DNA of 64,000 bases, from contig CM043945.1 of assembly GCA_014529385.2 (NCBI GenBank), positions 92,546,112 through 92,610,111 of the forward strand. The letters run 5' to 3'. Positions 55,601 to 64,000 of the stretch are shown piece by piece (positions within the stretch are counted from its first letter, which is position 1; each line of letters starts with the position of its first letter). Source of the DNA: Adiantum capillus-veneris (lineage: Eukaryota > Streptophyta > Polypodiopsida > Polypodiales > Pteridaceae). The notes under the pieces were generated by a model, which had not been told where the DNA came from, did no database searches, and worked only from the letters and a program-made list of their open reading frames with translations. The translations under genes were made by a program, and so were the position numbers.

Positions 55601-57440
55601 TCTTCATTGATTTATCAAAAGAAAGAGGATTTACAAGTGGAATAGTGCGACCACGCTCACTAGCATCTACATACATGTTCTTTCCCCTGTAGGTGAAGTA
55701 AATTCTCCTTTCAGGGAACTTCATGTTGGCAGCCATGCGATCAAACCATGGTGCCCCTAGGATAACATCCTGATGTTGGAGGGGAGAGATGAAGAAGTCT
55801 TCTTTGTCGACATAGCTTTGGACATGAATCCTCAACTTCCCAATCAAGGGAGTAACGGAGGCTTGTTGTCCCTTGAAAGCTGCATCAGCTGTTACTATAT
55901 CTCCCATCTCAAAAGCTTGAATGCCCAACTTGGTGGCCAACTCTCTTGATATGAAGTTGAGAGTAGAGCCAGGGTCAAACAAGATGAAGGCATCATGCTC
56001 TCGTACCTTTCCCCAAGCATAGGAGAGTGATGATCCTTTGCAATGAGCATCCTCTTTTGGAGCTTCGATGGTGGAAGCCCTAGGAGTCTCATTGCGAGTA
56101 TTCTTCTTGGGGCAAGAACGATAGCCATGTCCTTGCTCCCCACACTTGAAACACTTATGGTCCTTGCGAAAAGCTTCAAGCTCTTCAGGAGAGAGTTTGT
56201 TTTTACCTTTGTAAACTCCCTTCTCCTTGGACCGATTGTTGTTGTTGTTATTGGAAGTGCCTTGGGAATTATTTTGAGCATTGGATTTCCCCTTTGCATC
56301 ATTTTTATCTTTGTTTTCCATGGGCTTGACATTACGTCTAGCCCCTTGATGGAAATTGATGCGTGAAGCAACCATGGTGTGGTGGATTACTTCGGTAATA
56401 GTACCGGGCCGTTGAGATTTGATATATTCGGCCATCTCTTCAAGTAATCCCGCACAGAATTGCTGTCTTTGCTCGGCAAAGTCTATCTTTTGAAAGACAG
56501 TAGCTTTGAGATGTAAATCCCAAAACTTATCTACATACTTGTTGATAGACTCATGAGAGAGGAGCTTCAAGCCGCGCCATTCGGTAAGAACTTTATCTTT
56601 AGTATCGCTTGGAAGAAATTGCTTCATGATGGAAACTCGTAGAGTTTTCCATGTCTTTGGGGCTTCTCCATTGCCACGAAGGCTAGCCCACCATTGACGA
56701 GCTGATTTTTGGAAGTGCATAGCTACATGGCGTAGCTTGGAGGACTCTGTGAAGCCCTCGTCCCCAAAGGCCGCATCAAATTGCTGGATGAAGGCCAACA
56801 CTTTGTCGGTAGCACCAAAGGTGCCATCGTAGGTGAGAAAAGAGATACTCTTTCCTCCCTCCTTGAACTTCTTTAGCTTTTGTGACCTTCGCCATGCAGG
56901 AAATGATTTGCGATGCCCTCCCCTCTTGTATTCTCTAGGAGAATAGCCATAACTTTCATCGGAAGAGAAGGAAGGTGAAGAAGAAGGAGAAGAGGGTGAC
57001 CTCTTCCTAGCTCTTTTCTTCCTTTGTTTCCTCTCTTGCCTGCGAGAGTGATGAGGAGAAGGACTATGGGTTGCTCTTTTCCTCTTGGGAGGAGTAGGCG
57101 ATCGTCTAGACCGCCTTCTTCGTGGAGCCACATCTTCAGAAGAACTTAGACTTTCATTGCTTTCTTTCTCTTTGGATTCCTCCTCTCGAATGGGAGAGAG
57201 TCTTCTTTGGGGGGTCTCTTCAAGCGGCCTCCTAAGCTCTCTCTCCTCTTGGAGAGGAAGGGAAATTCCATAGGCACGAAGTTGTTGAGTAACTTCGGCT
57301 TGCAAGGTAGGGTTGCCCATAGCTTGTTGCAACCTAGTCACAAGATAATTCACAAACATGGGAGCATCATCATTAGCACCTTCATGTGCAAAATCAAAGC
57401 TATCAATGTTCATTCTACTCTCTTGATTATTGTCAGCCAT
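52659..57440 (-). CDS. Gag-pol polyprotein of chromovirus element B (1593 aa)
   Basis: A single unbroken ORF from ATG 57440. The N-terminus is acidic, then Arg/Ser-rich (about 85-190). The Gag domain spans about 200-330 (FLTYDGTFGATDKVLAFIQQF, RQWWASLRG); the CCHC knuckle is at 430-444 (CFKCGEQGHGYRSC). Protease: Asp489 in ILFDPGSTLNFIS, where Pro replaces the usual Ser/Thr, closing with VILGAPWFDRM. RT is at about 700-890 with FFDDI at 835-839. RNase H is at about 980-1095 (VQCDACGDCLGAVLL, TDHQSLKYF). Integrase: H2C2 at about 1165-1205, Asp1235, Asp1296, Glu1332, then KRYYGPFQI. A chromodomain-like end at about 1540-1585 (YLIKFKNYPFEDAKWM) may guide insertion to particular chromatin. One polyprotein without frameshift is usual for several chromovirus clades. 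Confidence 0.95.
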   Translation of the reverse strand: MADNNQESRMNIDSFDFAHEGANDDAPMFVNYLVTRLQQAMGNPTLQAEVTQQLRAYGISLPLQEERELRRPLEETPQRRLSPIREEESKEKESNESLSSSEDVAPRRRRSRRSPTPPKRKRATHSPSPHHSRRQERKQRKKRARKRSPSSPSSSPSFSSDESYGYSPREYKRGGHRKSFPAWRRSQKLKKFKEGGKSISFLTYDGTFGATDKVLAFIQQFDAAFGDEGFTESSKLRHVAMHFQKSARQWWASLRGNGEAPKTWKTLRVSIMKQFLPSDTKDKVLTEWRGLKLLSHESINKYVDKFWDLHLKATVFQKIDFAEQRQQFCAGLLEEMAEYIKSQRPGTITEVIHHTMVASRINFHQGARRNVKPMENKDKNDAKGKSNAQNNSQGTSNNNNNNRSKEKGVYKGKNKLSPEELEAFRKDHKCFKCGEQGHGYRSCPKKNTRNETPRASTIEAPKEDAHCKGSSLSYAWGKVREHDAFILFDPGSTLNFISRELATKLGIQAFEMGDIVTADAAFKGQQASVTPLIGKLRIHVQSYVDKEDFFISPLQHQDVILGAPWFDRMAANMKFPERRIYFTYRGKNMYVDASERGRTIPLVNPLSFDKSMKSSVSTYMIYVKESLKANNVSSNENDRNQEELDLSTFLKGFQDVFIDDIPMDLPPKRGDDDHRIELLPGSSPPNKPPYRVSQAQQEEIMRQVQELVDKGMVRPSSSPFCSPVLLVQKKDGTYRMCVDYRALNHITIKNRFPVPRVEDLFDKLQGSTYFSRIDLKSGYHQIRIVDEDILKTAFRTTFGLYEYLVMPFGLTNALATFNRLMEKIFRPYRKFTGVFFDDIIIYSKSLEEHKQHLQVIFQALRENKLFLNQKKSEFFLQEIQYLGHIISHDGIRMDPSKLEVIKSWPNPRNLHELRSFIGMCAYYRRFIAKFSQVAGPLHDLTKKNVKFVWTAKEQNAFEKLKEKLTSQPVLVLPDLSKPFEVQCDACGDCLGAVLLQEGHTIAYESRRLNGDERVLGIYEKELLAVLHALDTWKHYLLGTPFILRTDHQSLKYFMTQTKLSDKQMRWANFLSQFNFHIAHIAGKHNQVADALSRRPKVNAVSIATHNDLSSMIDEYATNPDFRDIMSALALGKKEEPFTLQDGYLLHGNRLCVTHSLREKVMYESHAPPYAGHRGIQPTLRGVETYFYWPTMKVDIQEYVSKCVVCQKTKYDRGKQPGLLQPLPIPNSPWESISMDFIFGLPKSIHGNTGIWTIVDRFSKQAHFIPVKKTIKAHQMATLFISQIFKHHGLPTSIVSDRDPRMTSNFWKGLFENLGTRLNFSSAYHPQTDGQSEIANLTILDLLKTYVTEVDQRSQWEKYLPLVEYAYNNTVHTSTGKAPFEIIEGRPKSPLLLKVHGKIFAADEYSRDLQESFQKIREAIAISQQRQKAAADKHRRALMFKENDWVLLKFPKARLRQTTGKNPTGHQKYYAKLAKRYYGPFQILKPINETAYQLKLPNHWLIHNAFHVSLLKPYKGEPPIEPIIEDPPEVEDQEEVLQPEAILWHEDKVLRHGKIIRRYLIKFKNYPFEDAKWMQGVQLKDSMNLVNAYNATLE

Positions 57441-57840
57441 GTTAACAAAATTTTATGTATGTACTTAGTGTATGCTTTGGCAATTCAAAACCTTAGTTGC
57501 CACTCCTCTTAGCCTTTGAAAATCGGCTCTTAAGTATCTACACCCACGGCTCAAAGTGGTTAATTATAGAGAGTAGAGGAGTAGGTCTAACATAGCAGAG
57601 TTGCCAAGGGCTAGCTCCTTTCGGACTTCTTATGGCTCAATAATGGTAAAGCCGTAGGCAAGTCTAAAAAGACTCCATTATTAAGTCCAAAGCTCCCGAG
57701 GTGTGCACCATCCCCCACATAGTGGGCTTAACAAAACCGGTATTAGATCCCAGTTCCACTTACTCTATTATAATTAACAACATCAACCATTTATAGGCTA
57801 CTTAAGGACCTCTCTTCTTAAGCAAGAAAAGAGAAACCAA

Positions 57841-57854
57841 ATGCTCTGATACCA
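57841..57854 (-). promoter_or_regulatory. Primer-binding site of element B
   Basis: On the minus strand TGGTATCAGAGCAT, one base after the LTR end, complements plant initiator-Met tRNA. Confidence 0.92.
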
Positions 57855-57855
57855 A

Positions 57856-59458
57856 TGTAATGGAATTTGCCTATTCAATTTGAGAATAGCGGAATTTAAT
57901 GAGAGTACTTTCAAGAAATGATTTTGTGAGCATAGCGGGTAGACATAATTGAAGATAGCAACATAATCATAGCAATTAGTTAACTTGGCATAGACAATAC
58001 TTTTGCAAGAGAGAGAGTTTAGAGAACATGACAAAAATTGAGGACCGGATTTATGTGGAGCCGGTCCCCCCTCCAATAGGCATTTGTATTATGATTTCTC
58101 CCATAAAGAGAGACTTGTTACAATACAGTCTTTGTGTTCCTTGTGACCTAGGTGATGCCATGAAGATGGAAGGCTTCATGCACCACAAACATAACATAAA
58201 ATTGAAGAAAGCTTTAACTATCCCAAGCCTCAGTCCCAAGACCTCAAACACCTTCGAAGGTGGAGAGAGCTAGCAGGGAATGAGGGTAGGGAAGAGGAAG
58301 AAGAAACATTTCGTAGGAGAAAGAATTAGTTCCTCACTTATCATACTCTTGTTGCTAGCATACATAATAGCATAGTAATGAAGAAGAAGGATATGGAAAG
58401 CTTAAGCATTGAAGCATGGCTCTTGGTTGGATTTGCACTCCATAGCCAAGAGTGTTGGTGTAGGCTCTCAACCTCTACTTGCTTGGAGAGGGAGCTCTTG
58501 CACTTTGCATATCACACAATGAGAGTGCTTGTGAGTGTGTGTGGGTGAGTATACCCCCTAGGCACCCCCCTAGCTTGCTTGGGTCGACCCCCCCTTGTAG
58601 CTCATGCCTGAAGCTCATTGGACCCTTCCAGGCCTAGCCAATCACAAGCAAGAGCCATTACAAGCAACATGGGTAGCCTTGGGACAAGTGTCCCCCTTTC
58701 CCCTTTGAGAGAGAGGACTTGATAAATGCTAAAACAATTAGATAATTCATGTAATTTATCATTGGACCCCTTTGAAGCCTAGCCAATAGGCTTCAAGCAA
58801 CACATGAAGGTAACATGGGTAGGGGCCTGACATGTGTCCTTGCTGCCTCTTCAAGTTGGGCTTCCCTTGTGTGTGTGAGTGGGTGTTCTCTCTCTAGCCC
58901 CTAGGAAAAGGGCTCACCCCCCCTCTTGTAGGAATGCTTTTGACTTTTAGGTGATCAAGCACCTTACTCACCAAGCATGACAAAGCACTTGAACTAGGGG
59001 GTGTTCCCACAAGCATCTCAGGCAAGCTTCTCAAGGCACCTCAAGTACTTTAATCATGCAGCAAGTCAAGCACCTCAAGCATGGAGCCAGTCAAGCACCT
59101 CAAGCATGAAAAACACCTCAAGCATGACAAGCACCTCAAGCATGACAAGCACCTCGAGCTTGGGCCGGGTTCCCACCTCAAGCTCAGCCCTAGCTTACTT
59201 AAGGTCAAAGGACTTTTACACACATTTATTGGAGGTCTTCAATGAAGCTAACCCTAAGGTCTTATGCTCCATTGGTTAGCCTTGCTCTTTGATAGACCAT
59301 CTCCCTTTTGGGCCCCTTTACCATTGGCCCCGTGTTGAGATAGATCTATAAGCACATACCTATATCTTAACACTTGTTCCCGTTTATTCTCCCACATTAA
59401 GTGATCAATTTAATATGAGAAAATCATTTGGGTTAGTTAGATATTAGATTTTATGACA
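57856..59458 (-). repeat. 5' LTR of element B (1603 bp)
   Basis: Direct repeat of 50715-52298; 19 bases longer because of one extra 18-base unit and one C. Confidence 0.95.
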
Positions 59459-59735
59459 TTCTCTTGGGGAAGAAGACACAAGCCGAGGAAGAGCTCAACG
59501 AGGAGCTTCGAGGAGATCTCTCAAGAGCCTTTGGAACAGGATTTGGAGCAAATGAGGGCGCCATCAAGCAGTTTTTGCCTACCGCTCTCAGTGAGGAGAG
59601 TTGCACTAGCGCTCAAGCTAAAATTGTCGATTTTCTTATTGCTCGAGGTTGCCATGCCAAGCCGGATGTTATCAAGGTTTCATGGATGTTTGTAGAGGGT
59701 TTTTTGGTTGCAATTGAAGCAAAGTATACCAGTTC
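59459..59735 (+). other. Exon-like host segment interrupted by element B
   Basis: An open frame (LGKKTQAEEELNEELRGDL ... SCTSAQAKIVDFLIARGC ... VSWMFVEGFLVAIEAK) continues in frame from the sequence left of element B. It ends near GCAAAGTATACC, which could be a splice donor, followed by a T-rich intron-like stretch. The peptide has normal protein composition, a helix-rich pattern and no retroelement motif. I cannot name it. It might be a host gene exon disrupted by element B or a captured gene fragment. Confidence 0.4.
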
Positions 59736-60000
59736 TTGGTATTGTTTCTTTCCCTTTTCCCCCCTTCTTCTCTTTTCTTTGTTCCAATTGTGTGGTGCTG
59801 GTGATTGAGATGTGTGTGCCTATCCGGGCCTCTGTGTGTGTGAGAGAGAAAGAGTGAGTGGTGTGTGCTGCGTCATGGTCATAAACGGGCAAGACCATTG
59901 TGGATTGATGTCGATTGTGTGAGTTTTGAAGGTGAAATCTAGTGGATTGGGGTGTAGTGATTATCTTGGGCTATAGAGAAGCATATTACTTGTGTTCCAG
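59736..60000. other. T-rich and TG-rich non-coding stretch
   Basis: Nothing recognisable; possible intron of the exon-like segment before it. Confidence 0.3.
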
Positions 60001-60565
60001 GTGTGTTCCCCTTTTCCCCCTATCAAAGGTATTGTCATGCGATAGTAGACACAATTGTCAACACTAAAAACTAAGTACTATGTGCCAATTAATAGGCCCT
60101 GGATGAGGCTGGAGTGTACCCCAAGCCAGTAGGTAGTGCCCCCTCTTCTGCCTAGAATAACTGCAAGCTTTTAGAAACTTTTCTAAAAACATGGCTTTGC
60201 TTTTGGTGTACCATTCAATTTTCACAAGAAAAAATGATTAACTGGCTAGTATCCTAGCAACTAATGTGACCGTGACTAGACTATGATGCATCATGATGCC
60301 CGACATAATTATGAATTTCTCGTACTGCCCCGGCTATTGTTACCATATACATGTGGTAGTGATGTGTGTGAGCACACTTAGGACCGTTGGCGAATATTCT
60401 CCCTCACTAAAAGGTTTTTTCCCTCGTGCAGTGTATATATGACCATCACTCTAGGGCAAACTTATCTTTCCATTGCACACTAAGTACTACACTCTATGTT
60501 GTGTGCCTTGAGTTCCTTTGTCTTCTCCAAGCTGTGTATGAACTTTTGCAACCCTAATTCCAACA
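60001..60565 (+). repeat. 5' LTR of copia element F (left end uncertain)
   Basis: The right end is set by CCAACA before the primer-binding site. A TATA-like TATATATGA lies at about 60433-60441. No second LTR is in the window, so the left end is a guess. Confidence 0.5.
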
Positions 60566-60567
60566 AT

Positions 60568-60582
60568 TGGTATCAAAGTAGG
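60568..60582 (+). promoter_or_regulatory. Primer-binding site of element F
   Basis: TGGTATCAAAGTAGG, two bases after the LTR end. It is of the initiator-Met type with differences. Confidence 0.8.
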
Positions 60583-60881
60583 TTACATCCTCTCGAGCTT
60601 AGTCGCCCGTAGCTCCAGCACATGCCTGCTCACTTTCTCTAATTTCTATGAGCTTTGGCAAGCGTTTGCAGGTCTACTCAGATTTTTTATTCGGGCTCAT
60701 TTCAGCCTCCGTTTCCACTATATGCAATATTACATAGGCTATTTTGTCATTTTGTGCAAAACTTTTGTCATGCCACTTTTGTATAACAGGTACCTTACAG
60801 TCTTCTACGGTTTGTGCTATATAGCACGTGTTTGTTTCTCCTCTTTTCAAGCAGTTTTTACATCAGGTGCAGGCATTTGCC

Positions 60882-61796
60882 ATGGCCCACAACAACACAG
60901 ATGTGTTCAAGATGTTTGTTGCTTCTGAGGACAGTCTGGATGGGGACAATTACCCTATGTGGGCTTGCATGATGCAACATATTCTTGTGTCAAAGGGTGT
61001 CTGGAATATTGTGCAACGCATTGATGTACGTCCTGGTTCTGAAGATGTAGGCGATGTTGAGGATGTTGTAGGTCTTCCTGTTGTTAGAGTTGTTTTGTCG
61101 ATGGAAGAACAAGCTCGTTGGGATGTAAAAGATGTGCAAGCTCATGCATTGATTGTGTTGTCTATGACGCACGCTATTATTCTCACATTCATTCAGTGAA
61201 ATCCACAAACCAGGCTTGGGATATGCTGGATGGTCTTTATGCAAGTCGCAATGAGGCTAAACTTGCATTGATGCGTAAAGAGCTGGAGTCAAAGATTATG
61301 CATGAGGAAGATCATATGGACACTTTCCTTGATGGTGTCAAGGATATCAATGAGCAACTATTTTCTGCAGGTGAAGTCATTTCAAAAAAAATTCCTTGTG
61401 TAGATTGTTCTTGATGCCTTGCCAGATTCTTACTAGACTTTTTCTAGTACTTGGAGACTTATGACCCAAGGAAATCTTGAAGTTCTCAAGTTTGATGCAT
61501 TATGCACATTGCTATTGCAAGAGTCGCTTTTCAAGAAAAACAAGACTAGACAATGTGTAATTGAACATGCAATTATTGCTGCTCCAAGAAAAGTTGGTAA
61601 CAGCAATGCAACCACTTCTTATGGTTCTTTTGCGAGTGGAAAATCAAATGTTCCTAATGCTTCTGCTGGCATAAATTCATCTGGAAATTTTGGTGATAAG
61701 GGAAAAACAATATTGCATTGCCATTATTGTAAAGCTAATGATCACTTTGTCAAGCAGCGTCCTAAGTTGAAGGCCAAAGAGGCTAAGAAGAAATAG
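60882..61796 (+). pseudogene. Gag of copia element F
   Basis: ATG 60882 (MAHNNTDVFKMFVASEDSLDGDNY) then the copia Gag domain across a frameshift near 61190 (STNQAWDMLDGLYASRNEAKL, LESKIMHEEDHMDTFLDGV). Another break occurs at about 61411. The knuckle CHYCKANDHFVKQRP at about 61720 has lost its last Cys. It ends at TAG 61794-61796. Confidence 0.82.
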
Positions 61797-62640
61797 GATG
61801 GTTCCATTGCAAATGTTGGTTCCACTACAAATGCAGCTATTGTTGAGTCTTCAGTGAAAGGAGACTGTGATGTTGATGTTGATATTGATGTAGAATGGGC
61901 TTTTAGTGTAGAGTGTACCTATAATCCTGTTGTCCATTATGCATGCATGTCAGCTGCTGCAGATTCACATGTGTGGTATTTGACAGTGGTGCTACAAAGC
62001 ACATTACCTCACATTGTGATTTGTTTACCTCTCTTGAGTCTGTCTCTCATGGGAATTCAGTTTTTGTGCCAACAATGCCTCTTATCCGATTCAAGAAGTT
62101 GGAAATATTGTGTTTATTGTTGCAAATGGCAGTTCTTTCACACTTATTGATGCACTTTATGTACCTGGGATCAAGAAGAATCTTTTTTCTGTATCTGCAC
62201 ATGCTAGACTTAGACTTGTAGTCAAACTTGTGGATAACAGATGTACAATACATGATCTTAGTTTCAATGATGAAATTGTTGCATCTAGCATTTTATGCCA
62301 TGCATTGTATAAGCTCACTTTGTATGACAAGTTTGTGCAAAATTTTGCAAATGCAGTTGTGGACTCAAAGGCTATTTCAGATGCAAAACTTTGGCATGCA
62401 CGTTTTGGACATCTAAATTTTTCCAGTTTGCTACGTTTGCAGAAATTTGATATGGTTGCTTCTTTGCCACCTCTTTAAGCACCTGCCAAACATGTTTGTG
62501 AAGGTTGTATTTTGGATAACATGCAGCATTCAAAGTTTCCAAAGGATGGTTCAGTTAGGGCCACATGCACGTTGCAACTTGTGCTGCATAGTGATGTTTG
62601 TGGGCCCATGCAAACTCCATCCCCTTGGGCAATTACCTTT
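61797..62640 (+). pseudogene. Protease and integrase N-terminus of copia element F
   Basis: Protease active site VVFDSGATKHITSHCDLF at about 61970-62025. Frame changes lead to LYVPGIKKNLFSVSAHARL, the GAG-pre-integrase segment LWHARFGHLNFSSLLRL, a TAA at 62476-62478, CEGCILDN, and the start of the integrase core (LHSDVCGPMQTPS). Confidence 0.8.
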
Positions 62641-63380
62641 ACTTCGTGACTTTCATTGATGATTACTCCAGGCATGCATGGGTGTATCCGCTTAAAGCAA
62701 AGTCCAAAGTTTTTATGTGCTTCAAGTGATTTTTGGCTATGGCTGAAAATGTCTCAAAATGTACTATGGGCACCCTCCGTTACGATTGAGGGGGGGAGTA
62801 TATGTCTCATGAATGTAATGCATTTTTGGCTAGTCGTGGGATAAAACACCAATGTACAATTCCTTATACGCCTAAGAAAAGCGGTGTTGTTAAGAGGAAA
62901 AACATGTGACTTACGAAAATGGCACGATGTATGGTCAAAATCAAGCTTTATCCCATTCGTCTTGGCTTGAGGCAATCATATGTGCTACTTATGTACTAAA
63001 CAGGTGTCCTACAAAAGCTTTGCAATCTATTCCTCCATATGAAGCATGGCATGATAGAAAGCTTTCTATTGAGCAAATGCGGGTTTTTGGTTGTTTGGCA
63101 TATGCTTTGGTGCCACAAACACAACGCAAAAAATTGGATGATAAGGCTGTCAAAAGTATTTTTGTTGGTTATAGTGCTAAAAGCAAAGGCTATAGAATGT
63201 ATCTTCCACGAACAAAGTGTATTCTGGTTTCATGGTATGTTGTGTTTGTGGAATATTCTGTTCAGCCCTTGTTGTCATGTACTAGAGATAGTAATGTAAG
63301 CTCACATGACATTTATGTCACTTTGTTGCCTCTTTTTAGTGGTGGGACTTTGAATGTAAATTCCAATGAGGCAAATGTAT
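62641..63380 (+). pseudogene. Integrase core and C-terminus of copia element F
   Basis: Heavily broken to 62905. From 62906 the C-terminal part is readable (SWLEAIICATYVLNRCPTKAL, PYEAWHDRKLSIEQMRVFGCLAY, KSIFVGYSAKSKGYRMYLP). The second Asp and the Glu of the core are in the damaged part and not confidently seen. Confidence 0.72.
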
Positions 63381-64000
63381 AGCCTATGGGGGTTTCTGAA
63401 AATGTTACAGATCAGCTTATTAGTGATGCAAATGTACATGATGTACTTGATAAGGACAGAGCTGAAAATAAGCAGGCTAGAGGTATGCCAAAATGGCCGG
63501 TGCATACATTGTGTGACAGTAAATTGGATGCACCAAAGGTCTAGTCACACTCCTTCAAGAACTCACCATGCATCTTATGCATCAGATTGTTATGCTTTGG
63601 CTGTGTCTAGCTTACATGATATTGAGGAACCTCTATCTTTTGCTGCAACACAAAATTCAAAAAATTAGATGGCTATCATGCAATCAGAATATGATGCACT
63701 TATATAAAATGACACATGTGATTTGCCTCCTGGCAAAAAGTCCATTGGTACAAAGTAGGTTTACAATTGAAACGCAAGGTGGATGTTGAGATTGATCATT
63801 GTAAGGCTCGACTTGTTGCAAAGGGTTATGCACAAGAAAAAGACATAGATTATGAAGAGAGTTTTGCTCCCACTTGTCGTATGACTATTGTACATTTTCT
63901 ATGTGCATTGAAAGCTCATTTTGGTTGGGATGTACATCAATCAAACATTGTTACTGCTTTCTTGAATGGTGACATATTTGAGGAATTTTATGTAATGTAG
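63381..64000 (+). pseudogene. Linker and RT start of copia element F
   Basis: After a low-conservation linker the RT begins at about 63767 (CKARLVAKGYAQEKDIDYEESF, VHQSNIVTAFLNGDIFEEFYVM). A TAG occupies the last three bases of the window where Gln is usual. The catalytic YVDD box would lie beyond the edge. Confidence 0.82.

Larger units (their letters stand above)
50715..59458 (-). mobile_element. Element B: intact young chromovirus (Ty3/gypsy)
   Basis: 8.74 kb on the minus strand: LTRs 57856-59458 (5') and 50715-52298 (3'), both TGTAATGG...ATGACA, perfect 5-bp TTCTC duplications, an initiator-Met primer-binding site, an unbroken 1593-codon gag-pol and a polypurine tract. The LTRs differ by about four substitutions, one base in a C run and one 18-base repeat unit, by eye. 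All parts needed for autonomous transposition are present. A C-terminal chromodomain-like fold places it among chromoviruses. Confidence 0.96.
60001..64000 (+). mobile_element. Element F: decayed Ty1/copia element, cut by the right window edge
   Basis: 5' LTR, primer-binding site, gag, protease, integrase and the start of RT in copia order, with many frameshifts and stops. The RT region runs to the window end. It is more decayed than element C and not closely similar to it. Confidence 0.85.

Overview
The window reads as repeat-filled nuclear DNA of a land plant. Almost everything I can identify is an LTR retrotransposon of the Ty3/gypsy or Ty1/copia type. Two primer-binding sites have the TGGTATCAGAGC form typical of plant elements primed by initiator-Met tRNA, and one element carries the second RNase H known from the plant Tat lineage. 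LTRs of about 3 kb and deep nesting suggest a large genome. I cannot fix the species; gymnosperm, fern, lycophyte or bryophyte are all possible. I see no rRNA, tRNA gene, CRISPR array, plasmid or viral genome. The only possible host-gene coding sequence is a short exon-like stretch at 59459-59735, interrupted by a young element.

Layout. (1) 1-3183: decayed gag of a gypsy-type element without pol (element 1). (2) 3184-5393: LTR/leader-like non-coding DNA with a GA tract and five palindromes. (3) 5394-16954: Tat-like gypsy element A on the minus strand, with about 3.0 and 2.6 kb LTRs and a 4-bp GTAC target duplication, sitting inside the older sequence. (4) 16959-21738: decayed pol of gypsy element 2, with two H2C2 zinc modules and a retropepsin-like segment AFTER integrase. 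(5) 21739-23946: another non-coding leader with a second palindrome series, followed by 23947-27427, a pol-less element E and its 3' LTR from 27428. (6) 28348-31531: unclassified repeat unit with a decayed acidic ORF of more than 440 codons. (7) 31536-48233: old gypsy element D, split by copia element C (32447-38097) in gag and by a solo LTR of the element A type (41992-45054, target duplication CAAG) between RT and RNase H. D also has a retropepsin-like domain after integrase. (8) 48234-50714: D's 3' LTR, a small unknown ORF, microsatellites and a repeat block shared with the 29.4-kb region. (9) 50715-59458: intact young chromovirus B on the minus strand with a 1593-codon gag-pol, near-identical LTRs and TTCTC target duplications. 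(10) 59459-59735: exon-like host segment. (11) about 60000-64000: decayed copia element F running off the right edge.

How the parts relate. In order, the insertions are: D, element 1, element 2 and E oldest (many stops and frameshifts); then A and its solo-LTR relative; then C; B youngest. The two most unusual signals are (a) a second, DTG-type retropepsin-like module downstream of integrase in both D and element 2, and (b) repeated short palindromes in the leaders preceding element 2 and E, which share a central ATCGC core while both arms change together. A third is an unrecognised two-part pre-gag protein domain shared by element 2 and E.
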